A DNA stretch of 35,052 bases from Oceanisphaera arctica (GCF_002936955.1 NZ_MPZM01000034.1:1-35052); one strand, 5' to 3'; numbered from the stretch's first letter, positions 9,204-17,867 are shown. Notes: generated by a model from the letters alone, not told the origin. A program made the numbers and translations.

Positions 9204-9359
9204 AGGCCTGCTGATGACAGCACGCCGACTCGCCGTAAACCCGTCCTTGGGGGCTCGACGGCGCCATCTGACCGCCATGGATGGCGGAAATGTCGAAAAT
9301 GCAGGAGCATTTTTTCGACCCTGGCGCCAACGGTCGGCTTTGCTTTCATCAGCAGGCCT
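9204..9359. repeat. Nested palindromic element in the fabD-fabG spacer
   Basis: Perfect 14-bp terminal inverted repeats AGGCCTGCTGATGA (9204-9217) and complement (9346-9359). Inside are GCCGAC (9224-9229)/GTCGGC (9333-9338), GGCGCCA/TGGCGCC, the hairpin CCGCCAT-GG-ATGGCGG (9272-9287), and GTCGAAAATGC-AGGA-GCATTTTTTCGAC (9292-9319). The whole 156 bp could fold into one branched structure. It carries no reading frame. It may be a MITE-like insertion or a processing/attenuation structure between fabD and fabG. Confidence 0.7.
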
Positions 9360-9404
9360 TTCCCGGACGTCGAGCGCGTTTTGAAAAAAGACGAAGGAGT
9401 CACT

Positions 9405-10139
9405 ATGAGTTTTTCCGGTAAAGTGGTACTGGTCACCGGCGCGAGCCGGGGTATCGGTCGGGCAACCGCCGAGCTGTTCGCCAGCCGTGGGGCGACCGTT
9501 GTTGGCACCGCCACCAGCGAGAAGGGCGCCGAGGCGATCAGCGCTTATCTGGGCGACAATGGCGCCGGTCTGGTACTGAACGTGACCGATGTCGAGTCCA
9601 TGAATCAGCTGCTGGAAACCATCAAACAGCGTTATGGCGATATCGATGTGCTGGTTAACAATGCCGGCATCACCCGCGATAACCTGATGATGCGCATGAA
9701 AGACGACGAGTGGCAGGATATTCTGGATACCAACCTGACCTCGGTATTCCGTCTGTCCAAGGCGGTGCTGCGGGCGATGATGAAGAAACGTCATGGCCGC
9801 ATCGTGACCATCGGCTCTGTCGTGGGCACCATGGGTAATGCCGGTCAGGCCAACTATGCGGCCGCCAAGGCAGGACTCATCGGTTTCAGCAAGTCACTGG
9901 GTCGTGAAGTGGCGTCTCGTGGCATTACCGTCAATGTGGTGTCACCCGGATTTATTGAAACCGACATGACGCGCACATTGAATGAAGAGCAAAGGGCCGC
10001 TATCTTGTCACAAGTTCCGACACAACGTTTGGGCGACCCGAAAGAAATTGCCTCTGCTGTGGCCTTTTTGGCTTCGGATGAGGCCGGTTATATCACCGGT
10101 GAAACGCTGCACGTAAATGGCGGCATGTACATGGTGTGA
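9405..10139 (+). CDS. fabG: 3-oxoacyl-ACP reductase
   Basis: NADPH-dependent reduction of 3-ketoacyl-ACP. The 244-aa product has exactly E. coli length. It shows the Rossmann motif TGASRGIGRA, the NNAG motif, Ser in TIGSVVGTMG, the YAAAK active site, and the C-terminus HVNGGMYMV. The ATG at 9405 follows GAAGGAG; an in-frame TTG at 9381 has no such site and is rejected. The 265-bp distance from fabD is longer than in E. coli because of the palindromic element. Confidence 0.97.
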   Translation: MSFSGKVVLVTGASRGIGRATAELFASRGATVVGTATSEKGAEAISAYLGDNGAGLVLNVTDVESMNQLLETIKQRYGDIDVLVNNAGITRDNLMMRMKDDEWQDILDTNLTSVFRLSKAVLRAMMKKRHGRIVTIGSVVGTMGNAGQANYAAAKAGLIGFSKSLGREVASRGITVNVVSPGFIETDMTRTLNEEQRAAILSQVPTQRLGDPKEIASAVAFLASDEAGYITGETLHVNGGMYMV

Positions 10140-10197
10140 TGAAAATCTCCACAGTTAGGGGCTATTTGGCGGAAATTGCGACATATTAAGCAGTTTT

Positions 10198-10212
10198 TCT
10201 GGTTTGACCAGA
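10198..10212. promoter_or_regulatory. FadR-like operator upstream of acpP
   Basis: TCTGGTTTGACCAGA is a perfect 6+6 dyad around TTG. It closely matches the E. coli FadR operator at fadBA (core CTGGT-N3-ACCAG). It is centred about 53 bp before the proposed acpP transcription start, a position suited to activation. E. coli FadR activates fabA, fabB and fabHDG. The match is seen; FadR binding is inference. Confidence 0.55.
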
Positions 10213-10223
10213 CTCAAATAGTC

Positions 10224-10251
10224 TTGCAAACTACGGTTAATTTAATACACT
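10224..10251 (+). promoter_or_regulatory. Putative acpP promoter
   Basis: TTGCAA (10224-10229), a 16-bp spacer and TACACT (10246-10251). The predicted start is near 10258, giving a leader of about 40 nt with AAAGGA before the ATG. A separate acpP promoter is expected because ACP is needed in excess. Confidence 0.45.
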
Positions 10252-10297
10252 ACCGCAACGACACGCACTTGCGTATTTCTAAAGGATAATACTGGTC

Positions 10298-10534
10298 ATG
10301 AGCAACATCGAAGAACGCGTAAAAAAAATCATCATCGAGCAACTGGGTGTTAAAGAAGAAGAAGTTAAATCTGAAGCCTCTTTCGTTGATGATCTGGGCG
10401 CCGACTCCCTGGACACCGTTGAGCTGGTAATGGCTCTGGAAGAAGAATTCGACACCGAAATTCCTGACGAAGAAGCTGAAAAAATCACTACCGTTAAAGC
10501 GGCAGTTGATTACATCAACGCTAATCAGGAATAA
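10298..10534 (+). CDS. acpP: Acyl carrier protein
   Basis: Carries growing acyl chains on a 4'-phosphopantetheine arm. The 78-aa acidic protein has the modification site Ser37 in [11 protein letters not shown], identical in context to E. coli. Codon use is strongly biased (GAA, AAA, CTG), as in highly expressed genes. It has its own promoter, a FadR-like operator and a following hairpin, so it can be transcribed apart from fabG and fabF. Confidence 0.98.
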   Translation: MSNIEERVKKIIIEQLGVKEEEVKSEASFVDDLGADSLDTVELVMALEEEFDTEIPDEEAEKITTVKAAVDYINANQE

Positions 10535-10543
10535 TAAACCTGT

Positions 10544-10572
10544 ACCGAAGTGGCAGTCGCCACTTCGGTTCT
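10544..10572 (+). terminator. Hairpin after acpP
   Basis: A-CCGAAGTGGC (10544-10554), loop AGTC and GCCACTTCGG-T (10559-10569) form an 11-bp stem followed by only a weak T-rich tail (TTCTTT). It is probably a partial terminator or 3'-end stabiliser that lowers fabF expression relative to acpP. Confidence 0.65.
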
Positions 10573-10606
10573 TTCCCCGTTTTAACCCCCATTCGGAGAC
10601 GCTCCT

Positions 10607-11848
10607 GTGTCCAAACGCAGAGTCGTGGTGACTGGCCTCGGTATGCTCTCTCCTGTCGGTAACACGGTCGATGCCAGCTGGCAGGCCCTGTTGGCAGGCC
10701 AAAGCGGCATCAGTAACATTGAGCACTTTGATACTACCGATTACAGCACCAAATTCGCAGGCCTGGTCAAGGACTTCGATCCCGAAGCTCATGGTATCGC
10801 CAAGAAAGAAGCCCGTAAGATGGATTTGTTTATCCAGTACGGGGTGGCGGCCGGTTTGCAGGCCATGGCAGATTCTGGTCTTGATATAACCGAAGCTAAC
10901 GCCGATCGCGTTGGTGTATCCATTGGCTCCGGAATCGGTGGTCTGGGTCTTATAGAGCAGAACCATACCAACCTGATGGCCAGTGGGCCTCGCAAGCTCA
11001 GCCCGTTTTTTGTACCGTCCACCATCATCAATATGGTGTCCGGTCATTTGTCGATCATGAACGGCCTGCGTGGTCCTAATATCGCGGCGACCACCGCCTG
11101 TACCACTGGTACTCACAGCATTGGTCTGGCTGCACGCATGATTGCCTACGGTGACGCCGACGCCATGCTGGCGGGCGGTACCGAGAAAGCATCTACCACC
11201 ATGGGCATGGGTGGCTTTGCCGCTGCCCGTGCTCTGTCGACCCGCAACGACGAGCCGCAAAAGGCGAGTCGTCCCTGGGACAAAGAGCGTGACGGCTTTG
11301 TGCTGGGTGATGGTGCCGGTGTGATGATGCTTGAAGAGTATGAGCACGCCAAGGCGCGTGGCGCCACTATCTATGCCGAGCTGGTTGGCTTTGGCATGAG
11401 TGGCGATGCGCACCATATGACGGCACCGCCCGCCGACGGCAGCGGCGCTGCCAAGGCGATGGCCAATGCCATCAAGGATGCGGACATCGCTCCCGAGCTT
11501 ATCGGTTATGTCAACGCGCACGGTACTTCCACTCCACTGGGTGATGTAGCCGAGCTGCGTGGCATGAAAACGGTATTTGGCGAACATGCCAATCAGCTGA
11601 TGATCAGCTCGACCAAGTCGATGACCGGTCACCTGCTGGGTGCCGCCGGTGCCGTGGAAGCCATTTTCAGCGTCCTGGCGTTGCGTGATCAGATTGCGCC
11701 CCCCACTATCAATCTGGATAACCCGGATGATGAGTGTGATCTGGATCTGGTGCCCCATCAGGCCAAGAAAGGTCAATTCGAGTATGCCTTGTCCAACTCC
11801 TTCGGTTTTGGCGGCACTAATGGCTCATTGATTTTCAAACGCATATAA
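10607..11848 (+). CDS. fabF: Beta-ketoacyl-ACP synthase II
   Basis: Elongating condensing enzyme, needed for temperature control of unsaturated acyl chains. 413 aa, as in E. coli. The GTG start at 10607 ([17 protein letters not shown]) is conserved with E. coli and has CGGAG eight bases upstream. The triad is Cys165 in [10 protein letters not shown], His in [11 protein letters not shown] and His in [11 protein letters not shown]. The end [15 protein letters not shown] is typical. A strong terminator follows. Confidence 0.97.
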   Translation: MSKRRVVVTGLGMLSPVGNTVDASWQALLAGQSGISNIEHFDTTDYSTKFAGLVKDFDPEAHGIAKKEARKMDLFIQYGVAAGLQAMADSGLDITEANADRVGVSIGSGIGGLGLIEQNHTNLMASGPRKLSPFFVPSTIINMVSGHLSIMNGLRGPNIAATTACTTGTHSIGLAARMIAYGDADAMLAGGTEKASTTMGMGGFAAARALSTRNDEPQKASRPWDKERDGFVLGDGAGVMMLEEYEHAKARGATIYAELVGFGMSGDAHHMTAPPADGSGAAKAMANAIKDADIAPELIGYVNAHGTSTPLGDVAELRGMKTVFGEHANQLMISSTKSMTGHLLGAAGAVEAIFSVLALRDQIAPPTINLDNPDDECDLDLVPHQAKKGQFEYALSNSFGFGGTNGSLIFKRI

Positions 11849-11868
11849 TGGCCTTTTGGCCAATCCCG

Positions 11869-11898
11869 AGCCCGGCCTTAGCGCCGGGCTTTTTTATT
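11869..11898 (+). terminator. Intrinsic terminator between fabF and pabC
   Basis: AGCCCGGC (11869-11876), a 6-base loop and GCCGGGCT (11883-11890) lead into TTTTTT. A smaller hairpin TGGCC-TTTT-GGCCA lies just before it. The T-run ends only 11 bases before the pabC ATG, so pabC depends on readthrough or on anti-termination. Confidence 0.85.
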
Positions 11899-11906
11899 GG
11901 GTGATT

Positions 11907-12731
11907 ATGCAGACCATTCTCACAGACACCACTTTTGCAAATACGATTGCAAACACGGATCCACTGCTGGCCCTGAGCCGGGCCTGGCAGCTGGGCGATG
12001 CGCACTTCAGTACCCTGCATGCCAGGGCAGGCCAGCTATGTCACTGGCCCTATCATCAGGCCAGATTGATGGATGCCTGCACCCGGTTGCAGATGCCGAT
12101 GCCGGACTGGAACGCGCTTTATGCGGCGGCGCAGGCGACCTTGAATGGCAGCGATCAGGTGTTGCGTATCACTTTGGTGCGTGGCCCCGGCGCCCGTGGC
12201 TACGGTATCGCCGGCTGTGGTGAGACCACCGTGGTGCTGAACAGCTCGCCTTTTCCCGCACATTATTATCAATGGCGGGAGCAGGGCATCGCCATTGGCG
12301 TGTGTGCCGGCCGTCTGGGGCAGAGCCCCTTGCTGGCGGGGCTGAAAACCGTGAATCGTCTGGAGCAGGTGATGCTCAAGGCCGAGCTGGAGGCGAACGA
12401 CTGGCCGGAGGCGGTGGTGCTCGATGCCGAGGGCCGGGTGATGGAGGCGGTGACCGCCAACCTGTTCTGGCGCGAAGGCGAGCAGATTTATACGCCGGAT
12501 TTGTCGACGGGCGGTGTTTGCGGTACCTTGCGCGCCTGGTGTTTTGATCATCTGGGTGAACGAGTGACGGCGACAGATGCCAGGTTACCCCGGCTGCTGG
12601 CGGCCGACGAAGTCTGGTTGACCAATGCACTGATGGGCGTGGTGCCGGTGACGGCGATTGGCGAGCGGCGTTTTTCATCCGACTTTATCATGGTGAAGGA
12701 ATTACAGCAGGCTTATGAAGAAACTGAGTAA
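11907..12731 (+). CDS. pabC: Aminodeoxychorismate lyase
   Basis: PLP enzyme (fold type IV) that releases p-aminobenzoate and pyruvate from aminodeoxychorismate in folate synthesis. 274 aa. The PLP lysine is Lys147 in LAGLKTVNRLEQ, the hallmark of the family, with EAVTANLFW and STGGVCGTLR following. The N-terminus is more divergent than the core. ATG 11907 is preferred, although an in-frame GTG at 11901 is possible; the ribosome site is weak (GGGTG). It overlaps mltG by 17 bases. Confidence 0.92.
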   Translation: MQTILTDTTFANTIANTDPLLALSRAWQLGDAHFSTLHARAGQLCHWPYHQARLMDACTRLQMPMPDWNALYAAAQATLNGSDQVLRITLVRGPGARGYGIAGCGETTVVLNSSPFPAHYYQWREQGIAIGVCAGRLGQSPLLAGLKTVNRLEQVMLKAELEANDWPEAVVLDAEGRVMEAVTANLFWREGEQIYTPDLSTGGVCGTLRAWCFDHLGERVTATDARLPRLLAADEVWLTNALMGVVPVTAIGERRFSSDFIMVKELQQAYEETE

Positions 12732-13719
12732 ATGGTGGGGCCGTCTGTTGCTGGCTGCGGCGCTGAGCCTGGGCGGGCTGGGCCTGTATGGTTTTCAGCA
12801 ATGGCAACAACTGGAGCAGATGACGATTGCCTCTGCCGATGAACCCTTGTTTGTTGTCGCGCGTGGAGAGACCAGTTTCAGACTGATCAATCGGCTGAGC
12901 ACGAAGCCGGTACCCGAATTGTATCGTCGGCTGTGGTTGCGCTTTCATCCCGAGTTGGCGGCGGTACGCCAAGGCACCTATAAATTCGAGCTGGGCACCC
13001 GACTTCGTGATGCGCTGATGACCATAGTCAACGGTGATGTTTATCGGCTACAGGTGACTCTGGTGGAAGGACTTCGTCTGAGCGATTGGCAGCAACGGTT
13101 GGCAGAGGCGGAATACCTGGAGGTAAAACTGGCGGATCTCGATGAAGGCGAACTTGCCGAGCGGCTGGGGGTGGAGCGGAGCAAGCTGGAAGGCCTGTTA
13201 TTGCCCGAAACCTATAGCTATACCCCGGGTGATACCGATGTGTCCATTCTGCAGCGGGCCCATCAGGAGATGGAACGCTTTCTGGCCGACGCCTGGGCCA
13301 CACGGCAACCCGGCCTGCCCATAGAGACGCCTTACGAGGCGCTGATCCTCGCCTCCATTATCGAAAAGGAAACCGGCATCGCCGAAGAGCGACCGTTGAT
13401 TGCCTCCGTCTTTATCAACCGCCTGCGCCGTGGCATGAGGCTGCAGACCGATCCTACCGTCATCTATGGCATAGAGGACTATGACGGCAACATCCGCAAG
13501 CGTGATTTGCAGACCCATACGCCTTATAACACCTACATGATCGACGGGCTGCCGCCCACGCCCATCGCCATGCCGAGCAAGGAGGCCATCATGGCTACCC
13601 TGCAGCCGGAAGACAGCAAATACTATTATTTCGTGGCCATGGGCGAGGGCCGTCATTATTTTTCCAAGTCGTTGCGCGAACACAATAACGCCGTTCGTCG
13701 TTATATTTTGAAAAGGTAG
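12715..13719 (+). CDS. mltG: Endolytic peptidoglycan transglycosylase MltG
   Basis: Membrane-anchored lytic transglycosylase that cleaves nascent glycan strands and sets their length. 334 aa with a single N-terminal transmembrane helix (about residues 10-28), then a LysM-like part and the YceG catalytic domain. The catalytic Glu217 is in ASIIEKETG, followed by SVFINRLRRGMRLQTDPTVIYG-type sequence and the conserved LPPTPI stretch. The start lies inside the pabC end, and tmk begins three bases after the stop, so the genes are translationally linked. Confidence 0.95.
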   Translation: MKKLSKWWGRLLLAAALSLGGLGLYGFQQWQQLEQMTIASADEPLFVVARGETSFRLINRLSTKPVPELYRRLWLRFHPELAAVRQGTYKFELGTRLRDALMTIVNGDVYRLQVTLVEGLRLSDWQQRLAEAEYLEVKLADLDEGELAERLGVERSKLEGLLLPETYSYTPGDTDVSILQRAHQEMERFLADAWATRQPGLPIETPYEALILASIIEKETGIAEERPLIASVFINRLRRGMRLQTDPTVIYGIEDYDGNIRKRDLQTHTPYNTYMIDGLPPTPIAMPSKEAIMATLQPEDSKYYYFVAMGEGRHYFSKSLREHNNAVRRYILKR

Positions 13720-13722
13720 AAG

Positions 13723-14346
13723 ATGAGCCAGTTTATCGTGATTGAAGGGCTCGAGGGAGCCGGAAAAAGTACCGTGCAACGTCATGTGGTGGCCTGGCTC
13801 GAGGCCCGTGGACTGTCGGTGATGAGTACCCGCGAGCCGGGTGGCACACCGTTGGCCGAAAAGATGCGCACTTTGGTGAAAGAGGTGCACGAAGAGCCGC
13901 TGAGCATGGAGGCCGAGCTGCTGCTGATGTATGCAGCCCGGGTACAGTTGGTCAAGAATCGCATACAGCCGGCACTGGCTGCCGGCACCTGGGTGGTGGG
14001 GGACCGGCACGACTGGTCTTCTCAGGCCTACCAGGGCGGCGGTCGGGGTATCGATGCCGGGCTTATCACTCAGATAAAACAAGCGGTGTTGGGCGACTTC
14101 GGGCCTGACTTGATCCTGTATCTGGACATAGATCCGGCTCAGGGGCTGGATCGGGCGCGGGTGAGAGGCGAGCTGGATCGCATCGAGCAGGAACAGCTTG
14201 GCTTTTTTGAGCGTACCCGAGCCCGTTACCTGGAGCTGGCACAGGATAACCCCGACTGCGAGCTGATTGATGCCAGCCGGAATGAAGCCGAAGTAAAAGC
14301 CGCGGTATTGGCCTGTCTGGAGCGCCGCCTGTGTATCCCTGGCTAA
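13723..14346 (+). CDS. tmk: Thymidylate kinase
   Basis: Phosphorylates dTMP to dTDP for DNA synthesis. 207 aa. P-loop GLEGAGKST (residues 9-17), REPGGT binding loop, [16 protein letters not shown], and a LID segment with Arg residues. Start ATG at 13723 with GAAAAGGTAGAAG upstream. Overlaps holB by 16 bases, an arrangement shared with E. coli order tmk-holB. Confidence 0.96.
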   Translation: MSQFIVIEGLEGAGKSTVQRHVVAWLEARGLSVMSTREPGGTPLAEKMRTLVKEVHEEPLSMEAELLLMYAARVQLVKNRIQPALAAGTWVVGDRHDWSSQAYQGGGRGIDAGLITQIKQAVLGDFGPDLILYLDIDPAQGLDRARVRGELDRIEQEQLGFFERTRARYLELAQDNPDCELIDASRNEAEVKAAVLACLERRLCIPG

Positions 14347-15305
14347 GCGGACAAGAGCAGCAGTTGACCGCCCTGATACGTCGGCGGCAACTGGGCCATG
14401 CGCTCTTGCTGAAAGGGGTGGCAGGTACTGGCAAGCGCGAGTTGGCGACAGAATTGGCTCGCGTTTTATTATGCCAACATACAACTGTTGCATCAAACGA
14501 GCAGCCCGCTCCCTGCGGGCACTGTCATTCCTGTCAGCTGATCAAAGCCGGCAATCATTCGGATCTGCATGTGGTCACCGGTCAGCAACGTAGCATAGGG
14601 GTGGATGCCATCCGCCAGTTGACTCAGGTACTGAGTGAAAGTGCCCGCCTGGGCCACGGCAAGGTGGCTGTGATCGAGCAGGCGGACAAGATGACCGAAG
14701 CTGCCGCCAATGCGCTGCTGAAAACCCTGGAAGAGCCGGCGGGGGAGGCGACCCTCTTGCTGACAAGCGCTCATCCCGAGCGGCTGCTTCCGACCATTCG
14801 CAGTCGCTGCCAGCAATGGCTGTTACCGGTACCCGAGTCTGATGTGGTCTTGCGCTGGTTGTCCGATCAGGGACTGGAGCCCAATCTGGCGGCCCTGAAT
14901 GTCAACCAGGGCTCACCGCTCGGTACCCGGGATTATCTGGCCGCCGGTACCGACAAGCGCCGGCAGGAGCTGTTGCAGCAGTTTGCCCTTCTGGCCAAAC
15001 AACCGCAGACCCTGACCTCGGTGCAGAGCGGCCTGCTGGAGCAGCCGGTGCATTTGCTCTGGCTGCAGCTGTTACTGCAGGATGCGCTGCAGCTGGCACT
15101 GGGATTATCCTCGACCGGATTACGTCTGGTCGACAGCGAAGCTCTGTGTCGAACCCTGAGCCAGCTTGGCCCGGAGAGACTCAATCAGGCGCTGACCGGT
15201 TTGCTGCAATTACGCCAGACCCTGCAGCCCGGTGCCGGCAGGCCGGTGAATGCGGGTCTGCAACTGGGTCAGTGGCTTAACGACTGGATGATTAATATAA
15301 GGTGA
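14331..15305 (+). CDS. holB: DNA polymerase III subunit delta'
   Basis: Stator of the clamp-loader complex that loads the beta clamp. 324 aa. It shows a degenerate P-loop GVAGTGKRE, four zinc cysteines (Cys48, Cys62, Cys65, Cys68 in the CGHCHSC knuckle), [10 protein letters not shown] and the SRC motif in TIRSRCQQW. The start is GTG 14331 inside tmk, with GGAG (14319-14322) eight bases upstream. Its 3' end runs straight into a heptamer array. Confidence 0.94.
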   Translation: MYPWLSGQEQQLTALIRRRQLGHALLLKGVAGTGKRELATELARVLLCQHTTVASNEQPAPCGHCHSCQLIKAGNHSDLHVVTGQQRSIGVDAIRQLTQVLSESARLGHGKVAVIEQADKMTEAAANALLKTLEEPAGEATLLLTSAHPERLLPTIRSRCQQWLLPVPESDVVLRWLSDQGLEPNLAALNVNQGSPLGTRDYLAAGTDKRRQELLQQFALLAKQPQTLTSVQSGLLEQPVHLLWLQLLLQDALQLALGLSSTGLRLVDSEALCRTLSQLGPERLNQALTGLLQLRQTLQPGAGRPVNAGLQLGQWLNDWMINIR

Positions 15306-15360
15306 GGAGTGAAGTTACACCCCCCTTCACGCCTCACTCCTCACACTTCACCCCTCACGA
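15300..15360 (+). repeat. YTCACNC heptamer array with inverted lead-in (holB-tatD)
   Basis: Five exact 7-bp steps from 15326: TTCACGC, CTCACTC, CTCACAC, TTCACCC, CTCACGA. Upstream, GTGAGGAGTGA (15302-15312) is the exact complement of TCACTCCTCAC (15334-15344), so the array can fold back. It occupies the leader of tatD. Confidence 0.75.
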
Positions 15361-15380
15361 TTTATTCAAAGGAGACGGTT

Positions 15381-16169
15381 TTGCTGGTTGACTCCCATTG
15401 CCATCTGGACAAGCTAGAATACGGAAAAAAACACCGCGATATGGCCGACGCCGTTCGCAAGGCCGCCAACCGCGGCGTCGATCATATGCTGTGCATCAGC
15501 GTAGGGCTGTCATCTTTTCCCGCCATGCTGGAGGCGATAACGCCTTTTCCCCAGGTATTTGCCTCCTGTGGCGTGCATCCGTTGCACCATGACGATGAAC
15601 CCAATGATCCGGAGCTGTTGCTGCAGCTGGCGGCGCATCCGAGGGTGGTGGCCATCGGCGAGACCGGACTCGATTATTTCTATGCTCCGGAATCCGCCGA
15701 GTTGCAGCGTCGTTCGTTCGAACAACACGTGGCTGCGGCGGTGGCGCTGAACAAGCCGTTGGTGATCCATACCCGTCATGCCCAGGAAGATACCCTGGAC
15801 ATTCTGCGCCGGGGCGGGGCCGAGAAGGTGGGGGGCGTACTGCACTGCTTTACCGAGTCGCTGGAAATGGCCGAAGCCGCCATCGAGCTGGGGTTCTATA
15901 TCTCCATCTCCGGCATCGTTACCTTCCGCAGCGCCGAGGCTCTGCGCGAAGTGGTCAAGGCGCTGCCGCTGGAACGGCTGCTGGTGGAAACCGACTCGCC
16001 CTGGCTGGCTCCGGTGCCGTTTCGCGGTGAAGAAAACGAACCCGCTTATACTCGCACCGTGGCGGAGTTTATCGCCGAGCTGAAAGGCGTGTCGGTGGAG
16101 CGAGTGGCCGAACAGACCACCGCCAATTTCTTCGAGTTGTTCAAGCTGGCCAAGCCGGTTAATCGCTGA
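15381..16169 (+). CDS. ycfH: TatD-family metal-dependent hydrolase (YcfH)
   Basis: Predicted TIM-barrel metallo-DNase/hydrolase of the TatD family; biological substrate unsettled. 262 aa. Metal ligands are visible as DSHCHLD (His6, His8), the Glu of GETGLDYFY, His in HTRHAQ, His in LHCFTE, and Asp in VETDSPWLAP. I place the start at TTG 15381, which has AAAGGAG (15368-15374) at good spacing and aligns with the E. coli YcfH N-terminus. A GTG at 15309 would translate the heptamer array and is rejected. Confidence 0.92.
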   Translation: MLVDSHCHLDKLEYGKKHRDMADAVRKAANRGVDHMLCISVGLSSFPAMLEAITPFPQVFASCGVHPLHHDDEPNDPELLLQLAAHPRVVAIGETGLDYFYAPESAELQRRSFEQHVAAAVALNKPLVIHTRHAQEDTLDILRRGGAEKVGGVLHCFTESLEMAEAAIELGFYISISGIVTFRSAEALREVVKALPLERLLVETDSPWLAPVPFRGEENEPAYTRTVAEFIAELKGVSVERVAEQTTANFFELFKLAKPVNR

Positions 16170-16193
16170 AAACAGGGGGAGGCGTGAGAAAAT

Positions 16194-16348
16194 AAGCGCC
16201 GAACTTCAAGCACCAGGCTAAAGACAAACACCCAAGGCCAATAATCGTCATACCGGGCTTGCCCCGGTATCTCTTTGCAAATAACACCCAAACCGAAACA
16301 AGATCCTGACGTTCGTCAGGATGACTGCTTTTGGTGAGCTCGGCGCTT
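16194..16348. repeat. Fold-back element between tatD and nfeD
   Basis: AAGCGCCGA (16194-16202) and TCGGCGCTT (16340-16348) bracket two hairpins: ATACCGGG...CCCGGTAT (16250-16270) and ATCCTGACG-TT-CGTCAGGAT (16303-16322). These are themselves flanked by GTCAT/ATGAC. It is about 155 bp with no coding frame, similar in size to the fabD-fabG element. With the following heptamer array it fills the 294-bp gap. Confidence 0.65.
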
Positions 16349-16358
16349 GGCGATGTTC

Positions 16359-16393
16359 TTCACCCCTCATCCCTCCCGTTTCACCCCTCACAG
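16359..16393 (+). repeat. YTCACNC heptamer array (before nfeD)
   Basis: Five 7-bp steps: TTCACCC, CTCATCC, CTCCCGT, TTCACCC, CTCACAG. An opposite-strand copy, reading CTCACGC-CTCCCCC on the minus strand, sits at 16175-16188 right after tatD. Confidence 0.7.
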
Positions 16394-16463
16394 TTTCCTT
16401 TCTATCTGCCTGTCCTCTATAGTAACTCTAGTTTCAATTGTGTCTTTTTCGGGAGGTGATGCT

Positions 16464-16877
16464 TTGCTTGCCTGGCATTGGTGGCTGATTGCCGCCTTGT
16501 TGTTATTGTTAGTGGAATTACTGGGCACCGGTTTCTTCGCTTTTGCATTTGGATTGGCGGCACTGGCGGCCATGGTGGTCGCCTGGCTGGATGTCGGCGT
16601 CACTTGGCAGTGGTTTACCTTCGCCCTGGCGGCGGCGCTATTGGCGCCGCTGCTCAAGCGGCTGTTTCGTCGCTTTGCGCCGTCGCAGCGAACCAGTTTT
16701 CTCGCCGGAGAGAGCCATCAGCAGCTGGGAGAGATAGTACAGCTTGCTTCCGGCGACTTTCGTCTCAAGCTGGAAGGTGACTTGTTTCTGGTTCGCAGTG
16801 CCTCGGGCGCGCCATTATCGGTTGGCGATCGGGTGCAGATCCGCCGCTTCGATGGCATTACCGCCATCATAGATTAA
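16464..16877 (+). CDS. NfeD-like membrane protein (YbbJ type)
   Basis: Small membrane protein of 137 aa that usually partners an SPFH/stomatin protein. Hydrophobic segments cover about residues 5-70, followed by a basic patch (KRLFRRF) and a C-terminal OB-fold-like domain ending RVQIRRFDGITAIID. The start is taken as TTG 16464: GGGAGGT (16451-16457) is ideally placed. An upstream ATG at 16347 would translate the heptamer array (TPHPSRFTPHSF) and lacks a ribosome site. It is 13 bases from the SPFH gene, so the two form an operon as in E. coli ybbJ-qmcA. Confidence 0.85.
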   Translation: MLAWHWWLIAALLLLLVELLGTGFFAFAFGLAALAAMVVAWLDVGVTWQWFTFALAAALLAPLLKRLFRRFAPSQRTSFLAGESHQQLGEIVQLASGDFRLKLEGDLFLVRSASGAPLSVGDRVQIRRFDGITAIID

Positions 16878-16890
16878 AGAGGGAACTTCA

Positions 16891-17844
16891 ATGGATGCGA
16901 TGTTAATAATTGCTCTGGTATTTACCGTATTGATTCTGGTGCTGATCATCAAGGGCCTGATGATCATACAGCAGTCGGAAGCCGTGGTGATCGAGCGCCT
17001 TGGCAGTTATCAGAAAACCCTGAGTCCGGGCGTGAACTGGATTATTCCTCTCGTGGACAAGCCCCGTTCGATCAAGGTGCGACGCTATCAGGCCATCGGC
17101 GGAGAAAACGTGGCGGTAGTGCAGGAAGAAACCCGCATCGACCGGCGCGAGACGGTACTCGATTTTCCCGGTCAGTCGGTGATCACCGCCGACAACGTCA
17201 GCGTGACCGTGAACGGTGCCCTCTATTTTCAGGTGATCGATCCCGAGCGTGCCGTCTATCAGACCGAAAACCTGATCCAGGCTATCGAGATTCTGGCCAA
17301 GACCTCCTTGCGTTCGGAAATGGGCAAGATGGAGCTGGACAAGCTGTTCGAGTCGCGTCAGGAAATCAACGACAAGTTGCAGCTGGTGATGGACGAGGCG
17401 GGCAACAAGTGGGGCGTCAAGGTTACCCGGGTGGAGATACAGGACATACTGATCCCGACCGAAGTCGAAGATGCCATGCGTAAGCAGATGGCGGCCGAGC
17501 GGGAACGTCGGGCCCTGGTCTTGCGCGCCAGCGGTGAACGGGAAGCGGCCATCGCCAAGGCGGAAGGCGAGAAGCGGTCCAGCGTTCTGGTGGCAGAGGG
17601 GAAGAAAGAGGCCGCCATCCTGATGGCCGAAGGTCAGCGTCAGGCCATCGATCAGGTGCTGGCCGCCGGCAACGAAAAACTGGATCCGCAACTGGTGGTG
17701 GGTTATCTGCTGGGATTGGAATATCTGAAGACGCTGCCGGAAATCGGCAAGGAAGGGGATCGTATCTTCTTGCCGTTCGAGGCCAGCAATGTACTCGGTG
17801 CGGTAGGCAGCATCGAAGCCCTGCTCAAGGGCCCGTCAAAATAA
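16891..17844 (+). CDS. qmcA: SPFH/stomatin-family membrane protein QmcA
   Basis: 317 aa. One N-terminal transmembrane helix (about residues 4-24), then the SPFH/PHB domain (ERLGSYQKTLSPGVNWIIPLVD onward to about 180), and an Ala/Glu-rich coiled coil at about 190-255 (repeated EREAAI, AEGEK, AEGKKEAA). The family assembles into large cage-like complexes in the inner membrane and is linked to membrane protein quality control. Length and motifs match E. coli QmcA. It is followed by a clear terminator. Confidence 0.93.
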   Translation: MDAMLIIALVFTVLILVLIIKGLMIIQQSEAVVIERLGSYQKTLSPGVNWIIPLVDKPRSIKVRRYQAIGGENVAVVQEETRIDRRETVLDFPGQSVITADNVSVTVNGALYFQVIDPERAVYQTENLIQAIEILAKTSLRSEMGKMELDKLFESRQEINDKLQLVMDEAGNKWGVKVTRVEIQDILIPTEVEDAMRKQMAAERERRALVLRASGEREAAIAKAEGEKRSSVLVAEGKKEAAILMAEGQRQAIDQVLAAGNEKLDPQLVVGYLLGLEYLKTLPEIGKEGDRIFLPFEASNVLGAVGSIEALLKGPSK

Positions 17845-17867
17845 ACCAGGATGAATAAATCTGGATT

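Noticed and set aside
15309-15380. GTG-started N-terminal extension of tatD
   Set aside because: It would translate the heptamer array; the TTG at 15381 has an AAAGGAG site and fits the family N-terminus.
16347-16463. ATG-started extension of the NfeD-like protein
   Set aside because: It encodes the heptamer array and has no ribosome site; a GGGAGGT-TTG start lies downstream.
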